Below, piece after piece: positions 43,600-56,599 of a stretch of 64,000 nucleotides of DNA. This DNA is from Nephrocerus scutellatus (taxonomy: Eukaryota; Arthropoda; Insecta; Diptera; Pipunculidae), in assembly GCA_947095585.1 (NCBI GenBank), contig OX352765.1:65411425-65475424 (forward strand). The letters run 5' to 3'. Numbering within the stretch: position 1 is the first letter of the stretch; each line of letters begins with the position of its first letter. The notes beneath the pieces were generated by a model, which saw only the letters and a list, made by a program, of their open reading frames with translations, was not told the origin of the DNA and ran no database searches. The position numbers and the translations under genes were made by a program.

Positions 43600-44957
43600 T
43601 TCAATATGATTTTTTATGTTTTCTGTTAAAATATTTGTAAAACAAGGTAATTACAATAAAGACTATGGTAAATGTTATCCAGTTTACTGTATTTTCCTAT
43701 TAAATTTTATTTCTTTTATTTTCTCCATATTCCCAATTTGGGCGATTATGATTTCGTCAAACGTTTGTTGTGACTTACTTTCATTAATTTTGAAATTTGA
43801 ATTTTGTAAAACAAAGTTTTGCTTAAATTGTTTGTTTAGGTTCCTATATGTTACGTTACTAATATATATTTCGCAATTGTTGAATAATACCAAATAGTTT
43901 TTATTTGCTCTAAATCTTCGTTCATCGCAAGTACTTTCAATTAAGGTTTCAATTTGATTTTTTAATAATATAAGGCCAGTTTCGATTTCAATGACATTTG
44001 CATTTCTGTTAATTATTTTGTTACAGTTTCTATTAAAAATACATAATTGACTTATCTTTAGGTTATTTTTATAAAAAATCTTTATTAAATTCGTATTTTG
44101 TTTGGTTGATTGTGATTATCTGTTGATTTTCAAAGATTAATTCTTCGGATATTTCGTTTCCTAATGGTATGAATATTGACCTTCTTGCTTGTATAGTTTG
44201 CTTTGGGATTTTAATTGAAAAGATTATGCTATCGTCTTTATATTTGGCGGTGCCAATTTTTATGTTTTGTTATTTATAGAGATCGATATTATAGTTTAAT
44301 ATCTCATAATTTGTTAAAATATTGCTGGACATGAGATCTAACCTGGAAGTAGCTATTGTTTTGAATGTGATCGATATTGTCTCCTATAATTTTTATTTTT
44401 AGTAAAATGTCTAGATATGAAAATTGTGTGTATATTGTTTCGTATGTTGACTGAATTTCGTTCAATTTACTATTGAATTGCCGTCTGTATGACTCAATAG
44501 CACTTTTTATTTGGGTGAAAGTTCTATTGAAATGGTCGTTAATTTTGATCTGTTGATTAGGGTTAGAGATTGCGTTATGGTTATTTTCGTCAATTATTTT
44601 GAGATGTTCTTCTATGTTTTGTCTATCGTTATCGTCCATGGTCCCGTATAGCCATTTCATTCCTGTTCCTAGTATATTAATTAGCCCTCGTTTGGTTTTT
44701 TGTGGTAAGAGAGTCTTTAATTCGTAAGTGAGTTGCTGTTTGTTTTCAAGTATTTTGTAGTCTATTATCAAGTTTTTTAAAGATGTTATAATATTTTCGA
44801 TCTCAATGTGTTTATTTATGCGTAATATAAGGTCATAGTCTATTATTATTTCGACGTCATCCAGTTTTATTTCTGCGAATCCTTCGTTGTGGTCTTCAAG
44901 TTTTTGTATCGTGAGTGATTCGTCAGTTATTGGGATTGTCGTCAGTAAGATAGTCAT
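43600..44957 (-). pseudogene. env: ERV2 envelope (F-like), broken
   Basis: The frame 44957-44304 holds a basic site (PQKTKR) followed by the fusion-peptide-like GLINILGTGMKWLYG, matching the ERV1 envelope in layout and spacing to a TMD motif. It then breaks. A later frame (43893-43684) contributes the C-terminal part. No intact membrane anchor was confirmed. Confidence 0.8.
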
Positions 44958-45039
44958 TAGTGTCCAAAATACCTGAAAATTGTTTTGTGCGTTTAATATT
45001 GGTTGGGTGAATATTATCTAAATGTAGCTTTTACTTTTT

Positions 45040-45425
45040 TTTACTAGTAGTAAAAGTAAGTATAGTAATCATGAAAATTTTCGAACTCGGGATTTTTGCA
45101 GATTTACCCATTACCGTATCTCCTGAATCAGAAAAATCAAAAAAAAAATCTCTGTCTGACTGTGTGTCTGTGAGTCTGTGTGTCTGTGTGGCTGTGGCTC
45201 TGTGTCCACTCTACAGCCCAGACGGCTGAAATGATTGAGACGAAAATTCATATTTAAGCTTTTTACATAAATTGGGAGGGCCCAGTTGATTTTGGCGGAA
45301 ATCGGCCAAACGGAAGTGGTAGTAGTAGTAAACGGAACGGAAGTGGTAGTAATAGTAAACTACTATGAGAAAATGCAAAAAAAATTACAAAAAAAAAAAA
45401 TATATTATACATTTACATTTTTATA
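45040..45425. repeat. Unclassified repeat beside the mariner
   Basis: It contains TACTAGTAGTAAAAGTAAG, a run of GTGTCTGTG-type repeats (45150-45200), CACTCTACAGCCCAGACGGC and GTAGTAGTAGTAAACGGAAC. It interrupts the spacer between integrase and env of ERV2, so it is probably an inserted element. The family was not recognised. Confidence 0.4.
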
Positions 45426-46712
45426 AAGGGACCGCCAAATAACTTTTTTTTTTTGAAAATGCTATAAAAAAAAACTACTGAATATTTTCTCAAATTTCTT
45501 TTTTTATTTGAAAGTAAAATCCTTCCGGTTAACAATGGAAAATAATTTCATTCAAATGGCTGCCTCGGCTGGCCATGCACGATCGGTCCAATTTTTAAGC
45601 ACATTATCGATTGTGTGCAGGTGTATTTCACCAATGGCTTCACGAATATTGTCCTTTAAAGCGTCAATTGTCTCTGGCTTGTCGGCGTAACACTTATCTT
45701 TTAGGGCACCCCACAAATAATAGTCCAACGGTGTCAAATCGCAGCTCCGAGGTGGCCAAACGACATCAGCTCTGCGGCTGATAATGCGATCTTCAAAAAC
45801 AGGGCGCAAAACATCGAGTGTAGCTTCGGCTGTGTGGCACGTAGCGCCGTCCTGTTGAAACCAAATGTTGCCAATATCCTCCTCTTCAATTTTTGTGAAC
45901 AAAAATTTGTTCAACATGGCCCGATAACGATCGCCATTGACTGTAACGGCCACTCCTTGCTCATTTTCGAAGAAAAATGGCCCAATTATGCCTCTGGACC
46001 AAAATCCGCACCAAACAGTGACTCGTTTTGGGTGTACCGGCTTTTCAATGTATGCGTGCGGGTTTTCTGTGTCCCAAATGCGACAATTTTGCTTGTTTAC
46101 ATACCCGCCAAGATCAAAATGAGCTTCATCCGAAAAGATGATTTTTTTTGGCAAAATCGGCATCTTCTGTAAGTCGATCGCAGGCCCACTCAGCGAAGCG
46201 AAAACGCATTGGATGGTCAGTTGGCTTCAACTCCTGAACCAATTGGACTTTGTATGGCGTCATACCAAGGTCTTTATGCAAAATTCGTCTCAATGATGTC
46301 TCCGAAATGTTCAATTGTTGAGAACGACGGTGAATTGATGTTGATGGCGCTTCACGCACACTTTCTGCCACAGCATCAATATTCTCGGGTGTACGCACTG
46401 TTTTTGGCTTTTCACGCTTTGGTTTATCGATGAGGATGCCAGTTTCTTTCACTTTTTTCACAAGATAACGAACATACGGAGCTGACGGTGCTTCTCTTCT
46501 TCCAAAATCCGTACGCAATTTTCGCACACATTCTGCAACATTACCATGATTTTCAAAGTAATGTCGCAATATTTCCCAGCGTTGTTCAAGCGTATACACA
46601 ACCATATTCGTTCAGCGGAAGGATACAACTAATTATCTGTCAAATCAGAGTAAGTGTTACCATTCACGAAATAAGCACTAGTTGAAAAAAAAACTTTAGA
46701 TGGCGGACCCTT
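45426..46712 (-). mobile_element. rosa-like (DD41D) mariner transposon
   Basis: 1287 bp, flanked by TA on both sides (45424-45425, 46713-46714). Terminal inverted repeats begin AAGGG[A/T]CCGCCA. It has one transposase gene. It inserted at the end of the ERV2 integrase frame. Confidence 0.92.
45552..46605 (-). pseudogene. DD41D mariner transposase, one frameshift
   Basis: 46605-46126 is the DNA-binding half (LEQRWEILRHYFENHGNVAE, two helix-turn-helix regions to about residue 110). 46163-45552 is the catalytic half: IIFSDEAHFDLGG (first D), WFQQDGATCHTAEA (second D), RSCDLTPLDYYLWG (third D). Counting from QQD to the D of PLD gives 41 intervening residues, the DD41D spacing. The halves are out of phase through a one-base change in the T8 run at 46142-46149. 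Otherwise it looks full length, about 345 residues. Confidence 0.9.
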
Positions 46713-47545
46713 TATTTAGGTTTGTTTTTGTGTCTTAATGCTTTACAATTTTTAACATATATTTTTGTTTGTTCTGACTGGTAATTTTCTCGTTTTTCGT
46801 TAAGTTTGGCTATCCTACGTTCTTTGTCGGTTTTTAGTTTATTATGTATTTTCTGTTTGTCAACATTTCCTTCTACTACGTCGATCGGTTTTACTCCAAT
46901 GGCTGAATGTATGGATTTATTGTACCATTTTGTAGCTTTAACGATTCTATCCTGTGTTGAAAGTGGAGAGTTTTCTGCTTCGAGTATTCTGATTTTTTCG
47001 CCTAATGAGCTATGGAAGATGGAACCTTTCGATATCAGAGTTTCCCGTATGACTGTTTGGTTTTGTAAAATGAAGCTGAATGTCCTCATCTCTAAGAAAG
47101 TCTTTTAGGTTTATGCTGTTAAATTCGTTATCAAGAATTAATAATTTAGGTTTGCCTCTAATGGAAAAGAAAAATCTTAGCTTATTGATAATTGTGATAT
47201 TGTTTCTATCTTCTAGTGGAAGTGCTAAAGCGTGTTTAAAAAATCTGCCGATCAGTGTGAAAAAATGGTTCTTTGTGTTTGTGTATACGTCGGCGTGGAC
47301 TATTTCATTTATGTCTTTCGGGGTTTCGGTTATAAAAAATTTTGGTTTTATCGGATTTCTGTCATATTTAGCTTTATTGCATATATCACAATTATTTATA
47401 TACTTCTGAATCATTTGTTTCAAATTTTTGAAATAAACTATCTTTTTAAGGTTCTCGTAATTTTCTGTTATACCTTCATGGCCTGTTTCGTTTTTGTGAA
47501 ATTTTGAAATATATCTAAAGGTTTCCTTCTCATTCCTCATATCTT
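46712..47545 (-). pseudogene. pol: ERV2 integrase
   Basis: The frame 47540-47010 holds the zinc site (NCDICNKAKYDRNPIKPKF) and catalytic acids (IVHADVYTNTKN; LLILDNEFNS; NSDIERFH). A second frame (47089-46712) carries the C-terminal part and ends exactly at the mariner boundary. A frameshift near 47030 separates them. Confidence 0.85.
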
Positions 47546-47572
47546 TAGCGTGATGTGTACACTTGAAAAATT

Positions 47573-48176
47573 TTAAATTTGGGAGTGAATTGTTGCATCT
47601 GTACTTAAATTGTCATGAGGGGGATTATTCTGTTCGATAATGTTTATTTCTCCAGTGTCAGCATTGATTCTACTTAGAAAGTCCGCTACATTGTTGTCTT
47701 TTCCTTTTATATAATTGATATTAAAATCGTATGCTCCTAATTTTAATAACCAACGTTGGAGTCTGGGGTTTATGTCTATTCCGTTATGTTTCGTTTGGAG
47801 CCATTTTAATGGTTGGTGATCTGTCATTAGTTCGAAAGTTCGCCCATAAATGTATGGTCTGAAATAGTTGACAGCCTATACGATTGCTAGTAGCTCTTTT
47901 TCCGTTGTTGAGTATTTCCGTTCGAGGTCGTTTAGGGTCCTGCTGGCATAACTGATTGGATGGTCGCTTTGCGATAAAACGGCACCTATGGCGAAATCGC
48001 TTGCATCGGTCGCAATTTTGAATTTTTTATTAAAGTCAGGATATTTTAAAATTGGGGCGTCTGTTAGGAGTTGTTTCAATTTTTCGAAAGCATGTATATA
48101 GTTTGAATCATTTTTGTTTACTTTTATATTCTTTTTCAAATATTTCGTCAAATTATACGCTACCTTTGCATAGTCC
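47573..48176 (-). pseudogene. pol: ERV2 RT connection and RNase H
   Basis: The frame from about 48170 ([49 protein letters not shown]) breaks at 47876 and resumes at 47827 (TDHQPLKWLQTKHNG, NNVADFLSRIN). The 412-like element cuts it at 48176. The RT part resumes at about 56600, but about 20 connection codons between the two sides are missing. Confidence 0.85.
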
Positions 48177-49037
<861 letters not shown>

Positions 49038-49833
49038 TTGGTTGCAGCGGTGGGTAATCCCAAAAACAAAACAAAAAACAAAACCCCAATAAAAATAATA
49101 AAATAAAAAAAAGGCGTTCAAACCCGGCCAAAACAGGGAAGAAAAAAATATATATAATATATATAAACAAAAATTAAAAGGCGTACAACCCGGCTAAAAC
49201 AGGAAAAAAATAAAAATAAAAGTGAAACCGCTATAAAGGCTTAAACCCGGCTACAAAAGGGAAGTTAAAAAAAAAAGTTGATAAACAGCACCCGCTAAAC
49301 CAGCGGCGGACTGCAGCCTCATCAGCACCAGCATCAGCATCACCAGGATCATCAGCACCAGCCTCAACATCATCATCATCATCAGCATCATCAGCACCAG
49401 CATCAGCATCACCAAGATCATCAGCACTAGCCTCAGCATCATCATCATCATCTTCATCAGCATCAGCATCACCAGGATCATAAGCGCCATCATCATCAGA
49501 ATTAGCACCATCAGTAACACAAATTTAATTCAGGGTAAATACCAAAACATTATTATATAAAAAAAACTACAACACAAAATCGATAATTTTCTTTTAGGCA
49601 TATATATATTATAAAATTCTGTGCATGAGTGGGTATACGTGTTTTTCGCGAGTAAAAACAAAAAAGGTTTTCGTTACGTTCCAAATTGCAAAAAGTATTT
49701 TTTCCCCTCTCTCTCCCTTTCCTGATTAAAAAAAATATTTTTCAAAATTCTTACCCGCAAACAAGCCAAAAGAGTTCGTCTGTTTGAGGAACTACCATTT
49801 CGTTTCCACCCCTATTCTATCAAAAAATTCGAA
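49038..49833 (+). other. 412-like element leader with two repeat types
   Basis: Three degenerate units around CAACCCGGCTAAAACAGG lie at 49110-49260. A trinucleotide-rich stretch of CATCAT/CAGCAC words (49315-49510) follows, with two longer repeated blocks (CATCAGCATCACCAGGATCA). The antisense frame of Met/Leu runs over it is an artefact of the CAT repeats. Confidence 0.75.
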
Positions 49834-50860
49834 ATGCCTACAGACGCGGAGATAAAAATTAGTTTAAGCGATGCGTTTAATTTTGTTCCTGAGTTTGATG
49901 GAACACCGGGAAAATTAAAGAAGTATATTGCGTGGGGAAACATCTTGTTTGCATCGACTAAGTCAAATACAGATGCACAAGTGTTTCTCGAAATAGTAAA
50001 AACAAAGTTGCAGGGTCCCGCGTTTGAATTAATACAGTATCAGACAATTTTGAAATGGTCTGGTCTTATTAAGGAATTAGAAAACAATTTTAAGGATGAA
50101 CGTTCACGAAGCTCAATACAAGGAGATTTATCTAAGGCAAAACAAAACATTAGAGAATATGTGAAAGAATTCGGGGACAGAATATGTAATTTGCTAAGTG
50201 CATTAAATTCGGCAACTTATGCTCGGGCGTACTTAGTGAAAGAGAACGAGCAGCTAGCGATCAACGCATTCGAAGATGGCTTATGAAGTCATGACCTCAG
50301 GATCCTGATTAAAGCACGAGGAGAAACGGACTTAAAGCAAAGCACGAACTTTGCTAATGAACAATCGTCGCGGATAGAACCACACTTCCAAATGATTCGA
50401 GGTTTCAGTAGACCAAGGGAGCAACCTTTTTGCACGGTATGTAAAAGGTATGGGCATACCTCAACGACATGTTACCGGAACACTTCACTGCCAAATTTCG
50501 TCCCGAAAGAAATAAAACGAGAAGTACAATACCTGGTGTACTCGTACTGTTAAAGAAGTAATCACACATATCAGGAATGCCGAACGCGATTAAGGAACGA
50601 AGGACAAAGCAACCTACATCCACAAACTAACACTTCGAGAAATCAAGGACGATACGAAAACAACCACCTCACACATAACAGGCAACACCAACTTCGATAT
50701 CAAAATCCTTTCAGAGGACCACCCACAACCACAGCGGTAAACCAGCAAAATCATAGAAGCAGAACTCGTCAAGCAAATCATGCTCAGGGAAACGATTTCC
50801 CAGGGAAACGAAAACAGACAGCAGCAGTAGTCCACCAATAAATCTTTTAACAAATGAAAC
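49834..50860 (+). pseudogene. gag: 412-like Gag
   Basis: The frame 49834-50286 is capsid-like (AFNFVPEFDGTPGKLKKYIA, KTKLQGPAFELIQYQTIL) and stops at 50284. The same frame continues to a CCHC knuckle (CTVCKRYGHTSTTC) at about 50436, then frameshifted Asn/Gln-rich sequence. Confidence 0.8.
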
Positions 50861-50929
50861 AAATATGAATAAAACAATCACAAATAAAAAACTTATAAAT
50901 AAAACAATTTTAAATAAAATAAATATATC

Positions 50930-51284
50930 TTTTTAAATACAACAGAACCAACAGTATGTATTCCTTTTAACCCTTCTAACAAAATATACAATGTATTCCT
51001 TATAGATACAGGAGCAGAAATAAGCCTCCTCAAGCGCCAACATATTTTAGGAATTAATGCAAATTTGATAAATAACATAGACTGCCAGATTACCACTATT
51101 GCAGGAAACACGATTTCCACCCACGGGTCGTTAGTTGGTACGTTTGACGTCAATGGTATAAAAATTGATCACAATTAACATATAATAGGCGAAAATGCAA
51201 ATTTAAAATATGACGGAATACTTGGTAACGATTTCCTCAACGATTATCAAGGGGAAATAAGTTATATAAACAGAGAGCTTTTAC
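50930..51284 (+). pseudogene. pol: 412-like protease
   Basis: NVFLIDTGAEISLLKRQHIL near 50980 holds the DTG active site. KYDGILGNDFLNDYQGEISY near 51215 is the flap-end block. One stop lies between. Confidence 0.8.
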
Positions 51285-51710
51285 TCGAAGTTCTACAAAA
51301 AATTTCAGCAAACTGTAAGACTGAATATATAAAAGAAAATTTAGCAAACTGTAAGACTACGCTCAAAAATAGCCTAGCAAAGAGTAAGACTAACAATTTA
51401 GAAGAAAATTTAGCAAACTGTAAGACTACGCTCAAAAATAGCCTAGCAAAGAGTAAGACTAACAATTTAGAAGAAAATGCAGCAAACAGTAAGACTATGC
51501 CAAAAGGTAGCCTAACAAAGAGAAGACTGACCATACAAAAGAAAATTTAGCAAACTGTAAGAATACGACCAAAGATATCCTAGCAGAGAGTAAGACTAAA
51601 TATTTAGAAGAAAATTCAGCAAATCGTAAGACTAAGTTAAACGAGAGCTTAGCAAACCATAAGACTGAACATTTAAAAGTTAAAACTCAATATAAACCCG
51701 AAAATTAACA
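51285..51710 (+). repeat. 81-bp coding tandem repeat between protease and RT
   Basis: About five copies of a unit that reads ENLANCKTTLKNSLAKSKTN in the pol frame, with a half-period of about 40 bp (NLANCKT / SLAKSKT). Two copies (51341-51421 and 51422-51502) are almost identical. The multiple-of-three period keeps frame in the first copies; later copies drift. Confidence 0.85.
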
Positions 51711-51719
51711 AAATATATT

Positions 51720-52760
51720 TATAATAGAACCAAGAAGCGAGAAAGCAATACAAATACCATTTCCAACCAATGGAAACATCGTAATAAGAAAAAAGGAAAT
51801 TCAAACCGGAGTATACGTAGCAGCCACAGCTGTAAAATCGTCAGGAACTAAGGTACAATTAATGGTTTTAAATAGCATTGAAGAAGAAATGCGTTTGCAT
51901 AATAAAGACTGGAAACTGGAATGGGATAAATTAGAGGACTTTGACGTTATAGAGAGGAATACATTTAAAGATCTTGTAAAACATAGATTATCTAAATTAG
52001 AATCCATTATAAAACTGGAACACTGTAACATGGAAGAAAAAACCAGCATAATAAAATTATGTCGAGAATTTAACGACGTGTTTTTCCTTGAAGGAGACCA
52101 TTTGAATTATACAGATGCAATAAAACACAAAATAATCACTAATCCTGAAATACCAATCTATAGGAAACCATATCGGCTAACAGAATCGCAGAAAACTGAA
52201 ATCCAACGACAAGTAAAAGACATGCTTGAAGAAGGAATAGTTAAACCAACCTATAGTCCTTGGAATTCACCTCTCTTACTGGTACCCAAGAAAGCGGACA
52301 GTACAGGACAAAAACGATGGAGAGTAGTCGTTGACTTCAGAAAACTGAATGAAGTGACTATAGGAGACGCATATCCCCTACCAAATATAACGTATATTTT
52401 GGATCAATTGGGTAAATCCAAATATTTCAGCACATTGCATCTAGCAAGTGGATTTCATCAAATAAAACTCGATGAAAAGGACCAACAGAAAACCGCATTT
52501 GGTACGCCTTTCGGACATTACGAATATACTCGAATGCCATTCGGATTAAAAAACGCGCCAGCAACTTTCCAAAGAATGATGAACAATATACTAATGGGAT
52601 TACAAGGAATAGATTGTTTCGTATACGTGAACGATATTGTCATATATGGATATGATTTAAAGGAACATAACCGTAAGTTGACCAAGGTATTCCACAGACT
52701 TAGAAATCATAATCTATATTACAACCAGACAAATGTAACTTCGTTAAAAGAGATCTAATG
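51720..52760 (+). pseudogene. pol: 412-like reverse transcriptase, catalytic residues lost
   Basis: The frame 51862-52758: [76 protein letters not shown]. Motif A reads FSTLHLASGFHQ (histidine where aspartate is expected) and the catalytic box reads YVNDIV (asparagine for the first aspartate). It should therefore be inactive even before the deletion after 52740 that removes the connection domain. Confidence 0.88.
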
Positions 52761-52769
52761 TACTTAGGA

Positions 52770-53092
52770 CACAGTAGGAGCAGTACTATCGCAAGGTGAA
52801 ATTCGCGAAGACCGACCAATATGTTATAGCAGTCGCACTCTAAATTCAGCTGAAACCAGATACAGCACGACAGAAAAGGAATTATTAGCTATCATATATG
52901 CAGTCAAACAGTTCCGTCCTTATTTATATGGCCGAAAGTTTACCATAGTCACGGATCATCGTCCCTAATGATCTCAAAGACCCCACATCCAGACTAGCCC
53001 GATGGAGAATTACTCTAGACGAATACGAATACAACATAGTATACAAGCCTGGGAAATACAACGTTAACGCGGACGCTCTCAGTCGCGTAGTA
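52770..53092 (+). pseudogene. pol: 412-like RNase H
   Basis: [20 protein letters not shown], then [20 protein letters not shown] and FTIVTDHRP, then after a stop and shift RITLDEYEYNIVYKPGKYNV and NADALSR. The N-terminal catalytic strand is lost to the deletion before it. Confidence 0.8.
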
Positions 53093-54650
53093 GTGGAAGC
53101 AGCGCACGAAAATAGTAAAAGGGACGTATTAATAACAACAAGATCACAAGCAAAAATTGTCAATGCAGAAAACACTCCAAAAACAACAAATGATATACTA
53201 CAACATGTTTCATCTTATAATTTAATCGAAAGAGCGGAATCTATCTATTCAGTCAATAACCTGCAACATAAAATTATTATTTTACCACCAATAGAATCCC
53301 CAGAAGAAAATGAATTAAAAAAATTAATCGATAAATTCACTAAACCTACTTTAGGAAAATTTTTAACACATAGGAACGACCAAAATAAATCCATACATAT
53401 TTGTACCCTACTCATTCCAATAAGAAGTCAGAAAGACCAAATTATGATTGAACAAACACTTACGAGCATTAAAGATAAAATTAAAAAAAGTAACTGTGAG
53501 ACGATAGGAATCACCATACCTAATATTCAAGACCAATTTAAAAATGAGTTTAAAACAACTCTAGAAAAAATATTTCATTATCTAAACATAACGATAAATT
53601 TATACACCAATAACAAAATCATTTTAAACAATAATGAACAAAAAGCAGCAGTATTAACCGAATACCATAAATCACCTTTTGGAGGACACCAAGGAGTATC
53701 CAGAACCTTGAAAAGAATTAAACTAAAATATGCCTGGCCTACAATGACTACAGACATTAAGAACCATATATGTACAAAAATGTACGTCGTGTCAATTAAA
53801 CAAGAGCCAAAGAAACCCTCCAATACCAATGAAAATAACTAGCACAAGTTCTACACCATTTGAGCGAATTGCTTTAGATATAGTTGGACCACTACCAGTT
53901 AGCTATCACGGTCAAAAATACTTATTAACATTCCAGGATGATTTAACCAAATTCTCAGAAGCATTTCCGTTGCAAAACGCAGAAGCCCTCACTGTGGCAA
54001 GAACATTCGTTGAAAATATAATCTGTAGACACGGAGTACCACAATCACTTTTAACTGACCAAGGCACAAACTTTCTGAGTGGACTGCTTAAAGAAATTTG
54101 CAAACTCTTAAAACTAAAAAAACTTAACACCACACCTTATCATCCTCAAACCAATGGAGCATTAAAAAGAAGTCACAAAACACTTGCAGAATATCTCCGA
54201 CACTACGTCAATCGAGATCCGCTTACATGGGATACTTCCGTACGCAATGTTTGTCTACAATAGCACCCCTCATAGCAGTACAGGTTACACCCCATACGAA
54301 CTATTGTATGGATACCCCCCAAACATACCAACTATTTTTCAACAAAAACCCCTTATTCAGTACAGTTATGATAACTATGCAAACGAGTTAAAATCACGAC
54401 TTCAGCATGGTTACAAGCAGCAAAACATAGGCTTATAAACCAGAAAAACATTTCAAAAAGGTATTATGATAACAAGAGTAATGAGAAAATTTTTAATATA
54501 GGTGACAAAGTTCTAGTCAAAAATCACACGAAAAAACAAACTCTCGACCCTTTGGGAAGGTCCATTCGAAAAATAGTTTCAGCTGAAAGCACGCTTGTTA
54601 AATTTGGTAGAAAAGACAAAATAATACATAATAATGATTTAAAGATTTTT
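53093..54650 (+). pseudogene. pol: 412-like integrase
   Basis: 53093-53842 is the linker and zinc region (SPFGGHQGVSRTLKRIKLKY). 53829-54263 is the core (FERIALDIVGPLPVSYHG, QSLLTDQGTNFLSG, YHPQTNGALKRSHKTLAEYL). The third catalytic residue is replaced by lysine (GALKR). 54264-54650 continues in other frames (YNSTPHSSTGYTPYELLYGY) to the C-terminal domain. Confidence 0.85.
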
Positions 54651-54699
54651 TATGAATAAATAATATACACATGTAAACAAACTGACGAAAAGACATATT

Positions 54700-55383
54700 T
54701 ATGCCAAGCAGTACATCCATAGTATTTGCTACAAGATCAACAAATCAGCCTTTTGTCTTACTTTTTCAAAAATCCAAAACCTTACCACATATTTTCGAAC
54801 TGAGAGAAACACAACTGACTACTATTTGGATCCAACTGGAACAACAAAACAAATGGTTTTTTTTTAACACTTGACAAATACGAAATAGACGAAATTTGTT
54901 CAAACAAAATCTCTCCCTACACCCTTATGAATACAGGCACCATAGAAATAACAGACGAATGTTATATCAAACCAATGGACTTGACTATAAGAAATTCCTA
55001 ATTCAAAACATCGTCACTGAATAATTTCTACATACCCCCTATTAATATTTCAAATTCATTTTCACAAAAACACACGAATGAAATTCTCCTTCCTGAAGTA
55101 GCACTAATACAAAATTCTGACTCAAAAGACTTAGACACACTGTCCAAACAAATAAAAGATTTAAAAAACAGAAAAAACAGACCTTGAAAGTTTCAACATA
55201 CACAACATTCATCATTATGGGTTAATTTACCTTATGATCATTTCCGTTATAATCATAATAATAATAAACAAATACAAAGCTTGGAAACTAAATCAATTAG
55301 TATTCCCAGAAGAACAAAACACAACTGAAATGGTCACTATCCGCGAACAGGAAAACGACAAACAACCCCTAGATTCGTTTTAA
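54700..55383 (+). pseudogene. Third frame of the 412-like element, membrane-anchored
   Basis: It starts at about 54702 (MPSSTSIVFATRSTNQPFVL) and shifts in the T run at 54854. It then reads LDKYEIDEICSNKISPYTLM and IPPINISNSFSQKHTNEILL, and after a second shift ends with a hydrophobic helix (LIYLMIISVIIIIIINKYKA) and a charged tail to the TAA at 55381-55383. Position after integrase and the single C-terminal anchor suggest an envelope-like protein. No sequence family was recognised. Confidence 0.55.
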
Positions 55384-55599
55384 AAATTTAACAACAAACA
55401 TCCGAACAATACGTACAAGAGGAAATTCATATAAAAACAATTTTTTCCTATCTTTTTAACAGCATCCTAAAAATCATCCTTAAAGAAAATTATGCCCACC
55501 TCTTATCCATTCTAAACTTAATATCTTCTACTCATTTGCAACTTTGAACAAATAATTGGCTTAAAAGTATTTTCAGAACGAATGAATGAAACAAAACAT

Positions 55600-56088
55600 A
55601 CGAAAACACACGATATTTAATACAATATATTATATAAAAACAAATATATTATATAATTTTCATTCTTTTATATATATAAATAAATATTTTATAAATTTCA
55701 GCACAAAAAAAATAATAATAAAAAAAAAAACTCAAAATACAAATCGTCAAAAAAAAACCATATTACAAATATATTATATCATTTTCATTCTTTTATATAT
55801 ATAAATAAATTTTTTATTATTTCAGCAAAAATTTTTTTTATATATATTCAAAAAAAAACAACCTATTTTTATATACTATACATCATTCTATATACATAGA
55901 AAAAAAAATAAAATTATTGTAATGGACTTTCATGAACTTAACACATTTAAACAAACAAATTTGTACGTCAACCAAAGTTTTCGTATCAGTGGTTAAAAAA
56001 AAGTGGTTTTTGTATCTGCTAACGAAAATAATGTTCATTCTTGTTTGACGAAAATTCTTACCTTTTCGCGGTAAGAGAAGGGAAGGTA
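55600..56088 (+). other. A/T-rich 3' region of the 412-like element
   Basis: A block of about 60 bp (ATATATTATATAATTTTCAT...TTTCAGCA) is duplicated (about 55641 and 55768). No gene. It ends in the polypurine tract before the 3' LTR. Confidence 0.6.
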
Positions 56089-56477
56089 TGTTGTGATCGG
56101 CACAACCATTACACCCCTGACCACACACACAGTCTTGTTTCCACATCTGCTTTCAATAAATTACCTATTTTATGATCGGCACAGCCTGTCACATTGCCGG
56201 TACATTCGTGTACCGAATTTCCGAAATTACATCCACCACTAATCTGCAGAGTACGTACGGATGCCTGATGTTTGTAATAAGAAACCGATCGAGATACGAT
56301 AAAGGCACTGTGATCCTTTATGCATCTCGAGTTTCAAGCACAGCACGCAGCTCACAAATGCTGATACGATACTAAGAAACAGTTAGTGTAAATGCAGATA
56401 TTACGAAATAGTAATATCCGCAGGAGGGCAATTCTAAGGCGACCGTCAAGTGGCTCGACTGCAGAAGGGACATAAAT
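56089..56477 (+). repeat. 3' LTR of the 412-like element, truncated
   Basis: It matches the 5' LTR from its first base. At the place where the 5' LTR has the H4 insert, this copy has GATATTACGAAATAGTAATATC, a hairpin-forming inverted repeat. Similarity ends at 56477. The next roughly 110 bp are not recognised. Confidence 0.85.
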
Positions 56478-56599
56478 GTCGCAGGTCGACTGTGTGCTAC
56501 AAATATGTGCTTGCTTTTGAATTTGTGTATTGAACCCTTGTTCATGCACATATGCTGTCGTTCCTTTGGTGGATCGAAGCCAACCAATCATATTGGTTG

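Noticed and set aside
49251..49520. 89-codon Met/Leu-rich minus-strand frame
   Set aside because: It is the reverse reading of the CAT/CAG repeat in the leader. No real protein has this composition.
55883..56146. 87-codon Cys-containing minus-strand frame
   Set aside because: It spans the junction of the A/T-rich 3' region and the LTR start and has no homologous frame at the other LTR.
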